This document shows, piece by piece, positions 16,498 to 24,096 of a stretch of DNA of 28,817 nt. Made by a program: the position numbers and the translations under genes. The notes beneath the pieces are model-generated. The model saw only the letters and a list, made by a program, of their open reading frames with translations. It was not told where the DNA came from and ran no database searches. This DNA comes from RGIG4074 sp964459165 (GTDB lineage Bacteria; Bacillota; Clostridia; Christensenellales; Borkfalkiaceae), in the NCBI GenBank assembly GCA_964459165.1, contig CAYWKM010000021.1, positions 1-28,817 on the forward strand, written 5' to 3'. Every line of letters begins with the position of its first letter. Position 1 is the stretch's first letter.

Positions 16498-16526
16498 ATT
16501 TTAACTCTTTTTAGGCGTTAAGTCAA
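16498..16526 (-). promoter_or_regulatory. sigma-A promoter of nifJ
   Basis: On the minus strand, TTGACT (complement of 16521-16526) and TAAAAT (complement of 16498-16503) have a 17-bp spacer. The 5' UTR would be about 68 nt. Confidence 0.8.
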
Positions 16527-16630
16527 CAGGCTAAAAGAAATTTTTTCTTTATTTTTATAATAAATTATCAAATGAACGATTTTTATCTGCCCGATCGGAA
16601 ATATTTCACACTCTTTTCTTATTAAAATGT

Positions 16631-16659
16631 TTGCTCTTGGTAAAAGAATCTGTTATAAT
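16631..16659 (+). promoter_or_regulatory. Extended -10 promoter of the ECF operon
   Basis: TTGCTC at 16631-16636 and TATAAT at 16654-16659 have a 17-bp spacer, with TGT before the -10. It lies inside an in-frame upstream extension of ecfA1, so that extension cannot be translated from this transcript. Confidence 0.75.
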
Positions 16660-16693
16660 CTTTTTTGATAACTTTAAATATAGAGCAAAAAGC

Positions 16694-17539
16694 ATGGAAG
16701 CATTAAAATTTGAAAACGTTGAATTTCGCTATTCCGATTCGGAGGATTCGACCTTTGCGCTGAAGAATATTAATTTTTCCGTCGAAGAGGGCGAATTCGT
16801 CGCCATATTGGGGCATAACGGCAGCGGCAAGAGCACGCTCGCTCGTCTCTCAAACGGTCTTTTGGAAGCGGACAGCGGCAAAATAACGGTTTTAGGGCTC
16901 GACGTTTCCGACGCGAAAAATACGTTTGAAGTAAGAAGAAACGTCGGCGTCGTCTTTCAAAATCCCGACAATCAAATGGTGGCGTCTATCGTGGAAGACG
17001 ACGTCGCTTTCGGTCCGGAAAATATCGGCGTTCCTCGCGAAGAGATCGGCGAACGTATCGATTACGCCCTGAAAGCAGTCGGCATGGAGCAATTCCGCCA
17101 CAGCACGCCGACGCGCCTGTCCGGCGGGCAGAAACAGCGGATCGCCATTGCCGGCGTTCTCGCCATCAAGCCGAAAATTATCATCATGGACGAATCCACC
17201 GCCATGCTTGATCCCAAGGGCAGAAAGGAAGTCGTGGACGTCGTTTTAAAATTAAATAAAGAAGAAAAAATGACCGTCGTCATGATTACGCATTTTATGG
17301 AAGAAGCTCTCCTCGCCGATCGCGCCGTCGTCATGAACCGCGGAGAAATCGTCATGAACGGCAAGCCGGAAGAAATCTTTTTAAGGCAAGAGGATCTGGA
17401 AACATATAATCTCACGCTTCCCGCCGTCGGATATATCTGTAAAAAACTTCAGGAGGGCGGTATGCCCGTGAAAAACGTCATGTATCCGGAAGAACTCGCG
17501 AAGGAGATCGAAAAATGCGTGTCGAAGCAAAAAATTTAA
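16694..17539 (+). CDS. ecfA1: ECF transporter ATPase EcfA1
   Basis: ATP-binding subunit of an energy-coupling factor importer that powers vitamin or metal uptake. The 281-residue protein starts at MEALKFENVEF. Walker A is GHNGSGKST at residues 40-48, the Q-loop is VVFQNPDNQ, the ABC signature is LSGGQKQRIAIAG, Walker B is IIIMDESTAMLDP and the H-loop is MITHFM. NPDNQMVASIVEDDVAFGPEN is typical of EcfA1. I chose the ATG at 16694 because the only in-frame upstream starts overlap the -35 and -10 hexamers; its ribosome site (GAGC) is weak. It overlaps ecfA2 by 25 nt, implying coupled translation. Confidence 0.95.
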   Translation: MEALKFENVEFRYSDSEDSTFALKNINFSVEEGEFVAILGHNGSGKSTLARLSNGLLEADSGKITVLGLDVSDAKNTFEVRRNVGVVFQNPDNQMVASIVEDDVAFGPENIGVPREEIGERIDYALKAVGMEQFRHSTPTRLSGGQKQRIAIAGVLAIKPKIIIMDESTAMLDPKGRKEVVDVVLKLNKEEKMTVVMITHFMEEALLADRAVVMNRGEIVMNGKPEEIFLRQEDLETYNLTLPAVGYICKKLQEGGMPVKNVMYPEELAKEIEKCVSKQKI

Positions 17540-18447
17540 CATATACCTACAATCCGTCCTCTCCCTTTGCGACCGCCGCTTTAAAAGGAGTGGAGCTCAC
17601 GATAGAGGAAGGTGAATTTTTCGGCATTATCGGTCATACAGGGAGCGGAAAGTCTACCTTTGTACAGCATTTGAACGCTCTTCTGAAAGTTCCCTCCGCC
17701 AATAAAAAATATAAAGAGAAGAAACCTAAAAAAGGGCGGCAGCCCTTGCCTAAAATAACGCTGAAAGTCGGCGATTACGATCTGACGGATAAAAAGACGA
17801 ATTTCAGAGAACTTCGTTCCAAAGTCGGCATGGTGTTTCAATATCCCGAATATCAGCTTTTCGCCGAGACGGTCTACGAAGACGTAGCGTTCGGTTTGAA
17901 AAATTTCAGAGCGGATATTTCGAAGGACGAATTGGACGCGGCGGTGAGAGATTCGATCGAAATCGTAGGGCTCAATTACGAAGAAATCAAGGAAAAATCT
18001 CCTTTCGACCTTTCCGGCGGACAAAAAAGAAGAGTCGCCATCGCGGGCGTTATCGTGACAAAACCGGAAATTCTCGTTCTTGACGAGCCTGCGGCGGGCT
18101 TGGATCCTTTAGGGAAAAAGGAGATTATGGCGCTGCTTCATAGGATTCACCGCGAATGGTGTCGCACAATCGTCTTCGTCTCTCACGATATGGATGAAAT
18201 CAGCGAAAACTGTACAAGAGCCGCGGTATTTTCCGAAGGACTCGTCAAATTCGTCGAAGAGCCGAAAAATCTTTTTCGATACGATAAAGAGTTGATTTCT
18301 CTGGGGCTCGATATTCCTGTAACGGCGAAAGTGACCAATATTCTCCGCGAAAGCGGAATCGATATCGAAAGCGATTTTACCAGAGAGAATTTTATCGAAA
18401 GCGTACTCGCTTACTACAACCGGATAAAGGGCGGTGAACAATCATGA
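17515..18447 (+). CDS. ecfA2: ECF transporter ATPase EcfA2
   Basis: Second ATPase of the ECF module, pairing with EcfA1 beneath EcfT. The 310-residue protein has Walker A GHTGSGKST, Q-loop MVFQYPEYQLF (the EcfA2 hallmark), signature LSGGQKRRVAIAG, Walker B EILVLDEPAAGLDP and H-loop FVSHDMDE. Between Walker A and the Q-loop, about residues 58-84, there is a Lys-rich stretch (NKKYKEKKPKKGRQPLP) that lengthens the usual loop. It overlaps ecfA1 by 25 nt at its start and ecfT by 4 nt at its end, so the three subunits are made from one tightly coupled message. Confidence 0.95.
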   Translation: MRVEAKNLTYTYNPSSPFATAALKGVELTIEEGEFFGIIGHTGSGKSTFVQHLNALLKVPSANKKYKEKKPKKGRQPLPKITLKVGDYDLTDKKTNFRELRSKVGMVFQYPEYQLFAETVYEDVAFGLKNFRADISKDELDAAVRDSIEIVGLNYEEIKEKSPFDLSGGQKRRVAIAGVIVTKPEILVLDEPAAGLDPLGKKEIMALLHRIHREWCRTIVFVSHDMDEISENCTRAAVFSEGLVKFVEEPKNLFRYDKELISLGLDIPVTAKVTNILRESGIDIESDFTRENFIESVLAYYNRIKGGEQS

Positions 18448-19274
18448 AAGACGTAGCGTTCGGTCAGTATTATCCCGTAAAATCCTTTGTTCACAATCTT
18501 GATCCGAGAACGAAAATCGTCTTTCTCATCGCATATATCGTGGCGATTTTTCTCGCGAGTAATTTTTACGGTATGGCGGTTTGCTTTGCCGCCCTCGTTT
18601 TTATCGTCGCTTTTTCACGCGTTCCCGTAAAGAGCGTTATCCGCTCCATTAAGGGAATTTTGTTCCTTCTCGTGTTTACGGCTGTCCTCAATATTTTCTT
18701 TTATAACGGCGATACCGTAATTTCCGTCGGAGGCGTAGCTCTTCAATGGAAAATATTCAAGATTACCGAAGAGGGGATCGTTTATTCCGTATTCCTCATA
18801 TGTCGTCTGTTTCTCCTCGTTATGGGGTCGGCCGTACTTACGCTGACTACGACGCCCGTAGCCTTGACAGACGGATTGGAAAGTCTGCTCTTCGTATTCA
18901 AGCTGATTAAACTTCCCGTTCATGAGCTTGCGCTCATTATGAGTATCGCTTTAAGATTTATTCCTACGCTCATGGATGAAACGGAAAGAATTATGAACGC
19001 GCAGAAAGCGAGGGGAGCCGATTTTGAAACGGGCTCCGTCTTTCATCGAGCAAAAGCGGTCGTCCCCGTTTTGATTCCCCTTCTGATTTCTTCTTTCAGG
19101 CGGGCGGAGGAACTCGGCGACGCGATGGACGCAAGATGTTATTCGGACAGTAAAAAGAGAACAAAATACAAGAAGCTCGTCTTTACATGGAGAGATTTGT
19201 TGGCTTTTCTTTTCATGGCGGCGACGATTGCAGGCGTGGTTTTGTTTAAGATGTATTTCAACGCCGTGGTATAG
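18444..19274 (+). CDS. ecfT: ECF transporter transmembrane subunit EcfT
   Basis: Membrane scaffold of the ECF importer linking the two ATPases to exchangeable S subunits. The 276-residue protein opens with SFVHNLDPRTKIVFLIAYIVAIFLASNF, the standard EcfT start, and has about five to six hydrophobic helices. The cytoplasmic coupling helices carry the two Ala-Arg motifs: QKARGADFE near residue 190 and MDARCYSD near residue 230. The ATGA overlap with ecfA2 indicates translational coupling. No S subunit is encoded nearby, so this is probably a group II module shared by several S proteins elsewhere on the chromosome. Confidence 0.95.
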   Translation: MKDVAFGQYYPVKSFVHNLDPRTKIVFLIAYIVAIFLASNFYGMAVCFAALVFIVAFSRVPVKSVIRSIKGILFLLVFTAVLNIFFYNGDTVISVGGVALQWKIFKITEEGIVYSVFLICRLFLLVMGSAVLTLTTTPVALTDGLESLLFVFKLIKLPVHELALIMSIALRFIPTLMDETERIMNAQKARGADFETGSVFHRAKAVVPVLIPLLISSFRRAEELGDAMDARCYSDSKKRTKYKKLVFTWRDLLAFLFMAATIAGVVLFKMYFNAVV

Positions 19275-19278
19275 AAAT

Positions 19279-20031
19279 ATGCGTATCGTTATGACCGTCT
19301 CTTATGACGGAACAGATTTTTACGGTTGGCAGCGCCAAAGAGAAAAGCGCACGGTGCAGGAAGAAATAGAAAACGCCTTGGAACAAACGCTTGGCAAAAA
19401 GATAAGAGTAACGGCGAGCGGTCGAACGGATTCCGGCGTTCATGCGGCGGGGCAGGTTTGTCAATTTGACGCCGATACGTCTATTCCGCCCGAAAAATTT
19501 GCCTCATGTCTGAACGCTTTGCTTCCTTCCGACGTAAAAATTCTCTCCTCTCGCCGCGTTTCAGACGATTTTGACTGCAATCGTCACGCAAAGAGAAAAA
19601 CCTATTGCTATCAGCTGTATCTCTCGGATAAAATAAATCCGTTAAAAGAAAGATATTCCGTCAAATGTCCGCTTTCTCTCGACGTAGAAAAGATGCGTTC
19701 GGCGGCGAAGCTTCTCGTCGGCGAGCATGACTTTAAAGCGTTCTGCGCATCCGGCTCTTCGGCTAAAACGACGATTCGCACGATTTATTCTCTGCAAATC
19801 GAGGAGAGTGAAAGCTTCGGCGGTAGGGATTTAAAAATTTATGTCACGGGAAACGGTTTTCTGTATAATATGGTAAGAAGCATCGCAGGGGAACTCGTCG
19901 ATATAGGGAACGGTCGTTTCGGCGAGGAACGGTTAGAGGAAGCCCTGTATAAGGGCGACAGAAGCCTTCTCGGAAGAACGATGCCCGCCAAAGGTCTTAT
20001 TCTGATGGGCGTGAAATACGGAAATCCGTGA
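19279..20031 (+). CDS. truA: tRNA pseudouridine(38-40) synthase TruA
   Basis: Converts uridines 38-40 in the anticodon arm of many tRNAs to pseudouridine. The 250-residue protein starts MRIVMTVSYDGTDFYGWQRQ, the family N-terminus. The catalytic Asp51 is in SGRTDSGVHAAGQVCQFD. FRAFCA-like HDFKAFCASGS, GNGFLYNMVRSIAGELVDIG and the C-terminal AKGLILMGVKYG are also typical. I use the ATG at 19279, 4 nt after ecfT; a longer in-frame reading runs back inside ecfT and adds residues the family lacks. The ecfA1-ecfA2-ecfT-truA order is a conserved Firmicutes arrangement. Confidence 0.96.
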   Translation: MRIVMTVSYDGTDFYGWQRQREKRTVQEEIENALEQTLGKKIRVTASGRTDSGVHAAGQVCQFDADTSIPPEKFASCLNALLPSDVKILSSRRVSDDFDCNRHAKRKTYCYQLYLSDKINPLKERYSVKCPLSLDVEKMRSAAKLLVGEHDFKAFCASGSSAKTTIRTIYSLQIEESESFGGRDLKIYVTGNGFLYNMVRSIAGELVDIGNGRFGEERLEEALYKGDRSLLGRTMPAKGLILMGVKYGNP

Positions 20032-20053
20032 AATTAATATATTTTTCACATTT
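20028..20053 (+). terminator. Weak terminator-like hairpin after truA
   Basis: GTGAAA at 20028-20033, overlapping the stop codon, can pair with TTTCAC at 20044-20049, followed by ATTTT. The stem is short and A/T-rich. Confidence 0.3.
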
Positions 20054-20058
20054 TAATC

Positions 20059-20087
20059 TTGACCGATTCACATAATTGTATTATACT
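20059..20087 (+). promoter_or_regulatory. sigma-A promoter of the Asn/Tyr-tail membrane protein
   Basis: TTGACC at 20059-20064 and TATACT at 20082-20087 have a 17-bp spacer. Confidence 0.75.
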
Positions 20088-20122
20088 AACGATAACAGAA
20101 AAAGAAGGGAAAGGGAGTTTTA

Positions 20123-21079
20123 ATGGATTTTATATATATATTCGGTGAATTTGTCGAATTTCATATCAGTTATTCCTTATTGCAGCTATATGCGGTGATA
20201 TTGATGGCGATCGCTCTGTATCTGATTTTCTTTATTTTCAAAGGAATCGGTCTGTACACGATGGCGTCCAAACAGGGGTTGAACAGAAAATGGCAGGCGT
20301 TTGTCCCTTTTGCCAATACTTATTTAATGGGGAGACTTACGGGAGCTTGTCCTTTCTGCGGAAAAACAATTAAAAAAATACAAAAGTGGCTTTTATTGTT
20401 TGAACTTCTCGCGTTCGTTACGGGTATGGTTTATTATGTCTCTTCCCTGATTCTTATGGGAGACCTTTTTGAACAATACCGTACGCCTTGCTCGCAGCCG
20501 CTCGTCGGTTCGTTTGAAATAACGCAGTATGAATTTTCCAATCTCACAGGGTGGAGAAACGTATTCTTTTATGTCAATCAAATAGGATATTATGTTTACG
20601 AGGTTCTGCAGTTGATCTATTTTATCGTGCTGATCATTGCCCTCGTGAATTTGTTCCGTAAATATTCGGCGAGAAATTATATGATGAATACGATGTGGAG
20701 TCTCATTCTTTTCCTATTCTTCCGCGTCCCCGCCTATAACGTTTTTATCTTTGCCATGAGAAACAATAGGGCTATCGATTACAAAGAGTATATCAATAAG
20801 CGCAAAGCGGAACATTACCGTCAGCAGAGTAATTTCTATAATAATTATAATAATGCAAATCCATACGATTATTATAACAGAAATAATTCTTCCGGTAATT
20901 CTGCAAATTCCGGCTATAACTTTGACCCATATACGGGCAAACCGATCCGTCATAATGCAAATGATAACGACGCGGAACCTTTTTCCGATTTGTCTTCATC
21001 TACCGAGAATCATTCTGCAAATCAAAGCGATAACGGCGCCGACGGAGATTCCAATCATGACGATCCTTTTTCTTTTTAA
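20123..21079 (+). CDS. Polytopic membrane protein with Asn/Tyr-rich cytoplasmic tail
   Basis: I do not recognise a named family. The 318-residue protein has about four or five hydrophobic helices in the first 215 residues (around 17-40, 90-115, 150-180 and 195-215). A short soluble loop after the first helix contains a CPFCGK metal-knuckle-like pair. The last ~95 residues are hydrophilic and disordered-looking: an Asn/Tyr-rich patch (NNYNNANPYDYYNRNN), a DPYTGKPI motif, then a Ser/Asn/Asp-rich acidic end. DPYTG-like tails occur in other clostridial membrane proteins with zinc-ribbon parts. AAAGGGAG precedes the ATG. It is a single-gene transcription unit with its own promoter and terminator. 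Confidence 0.85.
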   Translation: MDFIYIFGEFVEFHISYSLLQLYAVILMAIALYLIFFIFKGIGLYTMASKQGLNRKWQAFVPFANTYLMGRLTGACPFCGKTIKKIQKWLLLFELLAFVTGMVYYVSSLILMGDLFEQYRTPCSQPLVGSFEITQYEFSNLTGWRNVFFYVNQIGYYVYEVLQLIYFIVLIIALVNLFRKYSARNYMMNTMWSLILFLFFRVPAYNVFIFAMRNNRAIDYKEYINKRKAEHYRQQSNFYNNYNNANPYDYYNRNNSSGNSANSGYNFDPYTGKPIRHNANDNDAEPFSDLSSSTENHSANQSDNGADGDSNHDDPFSF

Positions 21080-21098
21080 AAATAAACGAGCTTCATTC

Positions 21099-21140
21099 GA
21101 GCTACGGGAATATTTCCGTAGCTCTTGATTTTGACTTTTT
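21099..21140 (+). terminator. Intrinsic terminator after the membrane protein gene
   Basis: GAGCTACGG and CCGTAGCTC (21099-21124) form a strong stem, followed by the T-rich TTGATTTTGACTTTTT. The -35 of the next promoter sits in this T-rich tail. Confidence 0.85.
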
Positions 21141-21153
21141 ATGGCGTTATAAT
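21125..21153 (+). promoter_or_regulatory. sigma-A promoter of the Y-family polymerase operon
   Basis: TTGATT at 21125-21130 and consensus TATAAT at 21148-21153 have a 17-bp spacer. The -35 starts immediately after the preceding terminator stem. A TTGACT at 21131 is too close to the -10 to be used with it. Confidence 0.7.
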
Positions 21154-21170
21154 ATAGCAGATGAAACGCC
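21143..21170. promoter_or_regulatory. Inverted repeat spanning the -10 and start site (possible operator)
   Basis: GGCGTT (21143-21148) and AACGCC (21165-21170) are perfect inverted half-sites, 16 bp apart, straddling the -10 and the predicted start site. A damage-response repressor would be placed here, but the sequence does not match the usual LexA boxes of Firmicutes. Confidence 0.35.
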
Positions 21171-21215
21171 GTAAGATGTATTTTCGGGAAATAGGACGTT
21201 CGGGGGGATAAAGTC

Positions 21216-22748
21216 ATGCGGAATGAGAACAGAACTTATATAGCGATCGATCTGAAATCCTTTTACGCCTCCGTGGAATGCATCGAAAGGGGGCTGAATC
21301 CGCTTTCCGATCATTTGGTTGTCGCCGATGCAAGCCGCACGGAAAAAACGATTTGTTTAGCGGTTTCCCCGTCGCTAAGAGCGTACGGTATTCCCGCGAG
21401 GGCAAGATTATTCGAAGTCGTTCGAAAAGTCAAAGAAATCAATGCCGTACGTAAAAAGAGCGCGCCCGGGCATATGTTTACGGGAGAATCTTTCAATGAC
21501 GACAAATTAAAAAACGACTCTTCGCTGGCCGTATCTTACGTCGTTGCAAAGCCTCGGATGGCGCATTATATGGAATACAGCGCAAGGATTTACAATATTT
21601 ATTTAAAGTACGTGGCTCCTGAGGATATTCACGTCTATTCTATCGACGAAGTTTTTATGGATGTAACGGACTATTTAAGTATTTATCGCCTTAAACCGCA
21701 TGAGTTCGCCGTCAAGCTTATACGGGAAGTTTTAAAGGAGACGGGAATTACCGCTACGGCGGGAATCGGCTCGAATTTATATCTCTGTAAAGTCGCTATG
21801 GATATCGTGGCGAAGCATATGCCGGCGGATCAAGACGGGGCGCGTATCGCCGAACTTGACGAAATGAGTTATCGCAGGCTTTTGTGGTCGCATCGTCCTC
21901 TCACGGATTTTTGGCGGGTCGGAGCGGGATATGCAAGGAAGCTGGAAGAAAACGGTCTCTATACGATGGGCGATATCGCAAGATGCTCTTTGGGTAAAGC
22001 AAATTCTTATTATAATGAGGATTTACTCTATCGATTATTCGGCGTGAACGCCGAGCTTCTCATCGATCATGCTTGGGGCTGGGAGCCTTGCACAATCGCC
22101 GAAATTAAAGCTTATCAGCCGAAAAATAACAGTTTGGGGTCAGGACAGGTTCTGCCGCATCCGTACGATTATGAAAGGGCCAAGCTTATCGTCCGCGAAA
22201 TGACCGACTTGCTCGTTCTCGACTTGGTGGAAAAAAATGTTTCGACCGATCAACTCGTTCTGACCGTCGGCTACGATGCGGAAAATTTATCTACGATTGA
22301 AAAACAGAATCGATATCAGGGCGAATGCGCAAAAGATCGTTACGGACGTTTGATTCCCAAGTATGCGCACGGAACGGTCAATTTGGCAAAGCGTACTTCT
22401 TCCTCTAAGCTCATCGTAAAAGCCGTTGCAGATCTCTTCGATCGGATCGTCGATAAAAATCTTTCGGTGAGAAGAATTTATGTGACTGCGAATCGCGTGG
22501 AACGAGAGACGTCGTTTTCCGAAGGAGAGAAAAGTATCGAGCAATTGGATTTATTTACCGATTATGAAGCGTTAAAAGAAAAACAGGCGGAAGAAGACGC
22601 CGCGCTTGAAAAGGAGAAAAAATTGCAAAATACCGTAATCGGAATCAAGAAGAAATTCGGGAAGAACGCCCTTTTAAAAGGAATGAATTTGGAAGACGGA
22701 GCCACTACAATCAATAGAAACGAACAAATAGGAGGGCATAAAGCATGA
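21216..22748 (+). CDS. Y-family DNA polymerase (UmuC/UvrX-like)
   Basis: Translesion DNA polymerase of the DinB/UmuC superfamily, 510 residues. The palm shows IDLKSFYASVEC with Asp12 and the catalytic YSIDEVFMD with Asp144 and Glu145. ATAGIGSNLYLCKVAMD and the helix-hairpin-helix-like thumb follow, then the little-finger domain to about residue 430. The extra C-terminal ~70 residues are charged and end in RNEQIGGHKA, a tail seen in Firmicutes UmuC/UvrX-type polymerases that are paired with YolD-like proteins. Its ATG overlaps nothing upstream and follows GGGGGGA. The stop overlaps the YolD-like gene by 4 nt. Probably expressed on DNA damage. Confidence 0.93.
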   Translation: MRNENRTYIAIDLKSFYASVECIERGLNPLSDHLVVADASRTEKTICLAVSPSLRAYGIPARARLFEVVRKVKEINAVRKKSAPGHMFTGESFNDDKLKNDSSLAVSYVVAKPRMAHYMEYSARIYNIYLKYVAPEDIHVYSIDEVFMDVTDYLSIYRLKPHEFAVKLIREVLKETGITATAGIGSNLYLCKVAMDIVAKHMPADQDGARIAELDEMSYRRLLWSHRPLTDFWRVGAGYARKLEENGLYTMGDIARCSLGKANSYYNEDLLYRLFGVNAELLIDHAWGWEPCTIAEIKAYQPKNNSLGSGQVLPHPYDYERAKLIVREMTDLLVLDLVEKNVSTDQLVLTVGYDAENLSTIEKQNRYQGECAKDRYGRLIPKYAHGTVNLAKRTSSSKLIVKAVADLFDRIVDKNLSVRRIYVTANRVERETSFSEGEKSIEQLDLFTDYEALKEKQAEEDAALEKEKKLQNTVIGIKKKFGKNALLKGMNLEDGATTINRNEQIGGHKA

Positions 22749-23173
22749 AGGAAAACGAGAAATCGAAGAATTACGACGATATCATCGGGATTCCTCATCC
22801 TATTTCGTCGACGCACGAACAGATGTCCATGCGCGACAGAGCGGCGCAATTTTCCCCGTTTGCCGCGCTTACGGGCTATGAAGACGTCATTGAAGAAGCG
22901 GCACGCGTCACCGATGAAAAGATCGATTTAAGCGAAGACGAAGCCGAAGAAATGAATCGCGAGCTTTTGGCGATCGGCGAACGGATAGACGACGAGCCTA
23001 TCGTCTCCGTTTTGTATTTTTGTTCCGATTTAACAAAGTCGGGCGGCGCGTATGTATCTATGGAAGGAAAGGTCAAATCGATCGACGCTTATAATCGAAA
23101 AATACTTTTTAAGGACGGAAAATCCGTGCTTTTTTCCGATATCATGGAAATAAAAAGAAAGGAAACGGAATAA
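22745..23173 (+). CDS. YolD-like family protein
   Basis: A 142-residue partner of the upstream Y-family polymerase. The N-terminal core, about residues 14-45 (IIGIPHPISSTHEQMSMRDRAAQFSPFAALTGYED split across the family motif), is the conserved YolD signature. The C-terminal half is a small beta-rich fold (GKVKSIDAYNRKILFKDGK, VLFSDIMEI) resembling an SH3-like barrel. YolD proteins are suggested to act like UmuD for the Gram-positive UmuC polymerases. It starts within an ATGA overlap with the polymerase, with GGAGG just upstream, so the two are made together. Confidence 0.9.
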   Translation: MKENEKSKNYDDIIGIPHPISSTHEQMSMRDRAAQFSPFAALTGYEDVIEEAARVTDEKIDLSEDEAEEMNRELLAIGERIDDEPIVSVLYFCSDLTKSGGAYVSMEGKVKSIDAYNRKILFKDGKSVLFSDIMEIKRKETE

Positions 23174-23283
23174 CTCTTCGATTTTTATCGGGGAAGGAGC
23201 CGGTTCTTTTGGAATATCGAAACATTCGACGATCGGCATTGAATCGTCAAGGAGATCATATCGAAAAAAGGAGTCTACAAATC

Positions 23284-24000
23284 ATGGATGTGTTTTTGAC
23301 AAGCAGTCCCTGTATCGAAAGAACGGGGGATCTGAATCCCGCGAACGGATTGATCGAAGAATTGAAAAGGACGGTGAGGAAGGAGGCAAGAGGAATCTTT
23401 ATTTCTTCCGCGCCCGCAGACAGCGCGTTCACGGAATATTGCGCCTTTACGTTGAGAGACGCCTTCCTCCGATCCGGATTGAGCTTTTCTTCCTATGAAA
23501 CGCTCGATGATCGGAATGCAGATAAAGCTTCTGCGATGATTTCAAACGCAGATTTCATTATTCTTTCCGGCGGGCATGTCCCTACGCAGAACGCTTTTTT
23601 TGAAAGAATATCGCTACGCTATCTATTGAGCGGATTTTACGGCGTAATTTTAGGAATCAGCGCCGGAAGCATGAATAGCGCGGATGTGGTGTATGCCGTT
23701 CCCGAATTGGATGGGGAAAGCTCCGATCCCGATTATCAGCGTTATCTGATCGGACTGGATCTTACGAAGAATATGATTATTCCTCATTATCGGGAAAATG
23801 AATTCCAGATTCTCGACGGCAAGCGACTTTACGAAGATATCGTTTATCCGGACAGCTCCGGCAAAAGATTTTACGTTTTCCCCGACGGAACCTATCTGTA
23901 TTCCTGTAACGGCAGAGAGTCGATTCGCGGCGAGGCATATAAAATAGAGAACGGATTAAAGACGAGAATCTGCTCGGACGGCGAAGAAATTTGCCTTTAA
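23284..24000 (+). CDS. Peptidase S51-like (peptidase E / glutamine-amidotransferase-fold) protein
   Basis: Probable serine hydrolase of the S51 group (aspartyl dipeptidase PepE, cyanophycinase-like), 238 residues. The nucleophile is Ser126 in GISAGSMN, matching the family GxSAG elbow. FIILSGGHVPTQN and IIPHYRENEF also fit. MDVFLTSSPCIE matches the usual N-terminus of this subgroup, which is why I start at 23284, 10 nt after AAGGAG. An in-frame TTG at 23209 has a good GAAGGAG site 9 nt upstream and would add 25 residues, so it remains possible. It is 110 nt after the YolD gene with no clear terminator or promoter between, so probably co-transcribed. Substrate unknown. Confidence 0.85.
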   Translation: MDVFLTSSPCIERTGDLNPANGLIEELKRTVRKEARGIFISSAPADSAFTEYCAFTLRDAFLRSGLSFSSYETLDDRNADKASAMISNADFIILSGGHVPTQNAFFERISLRYLLSGFYGVILGISAGSMNSADVVYAVPELDGESSDPDYQRYLIGLDLTKNMIIPHYRENEFQILDGKRLYEDIVYPDSSGKRFYVFPDGTYLYSCNGRESIRGEAYKIENGLKTRICSDGEEICL

Positions 24001-24096
24001 AAGAACGGAAGCAAGGAAAGATTCATATACATATTAGGAAATCGAACGCTTTTTTTTGCAATGTTCGGTAAAGAAAAGAGGAGGGGAATCCGAAAA

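Noticed and set aside
16631..16693. Upstream TTG extension of ecfA1
   Set aside because: The TTG is the -35 hexamer and the -10 lies inside the extension, so it precedes the transcription start.
19228..19278. N-terminal extension of truA into ecfT
   Set aside because: It adds residues absent from the TruA family; the ATG at 19279 gives the standard N-terminus.
21131..21153. TTGACT at 21131 as the -35 of the polymerase promoter
   Set aside because: It is only 11 bp from the TATAAT; the TTGATT at 21125 gives 17 bp.
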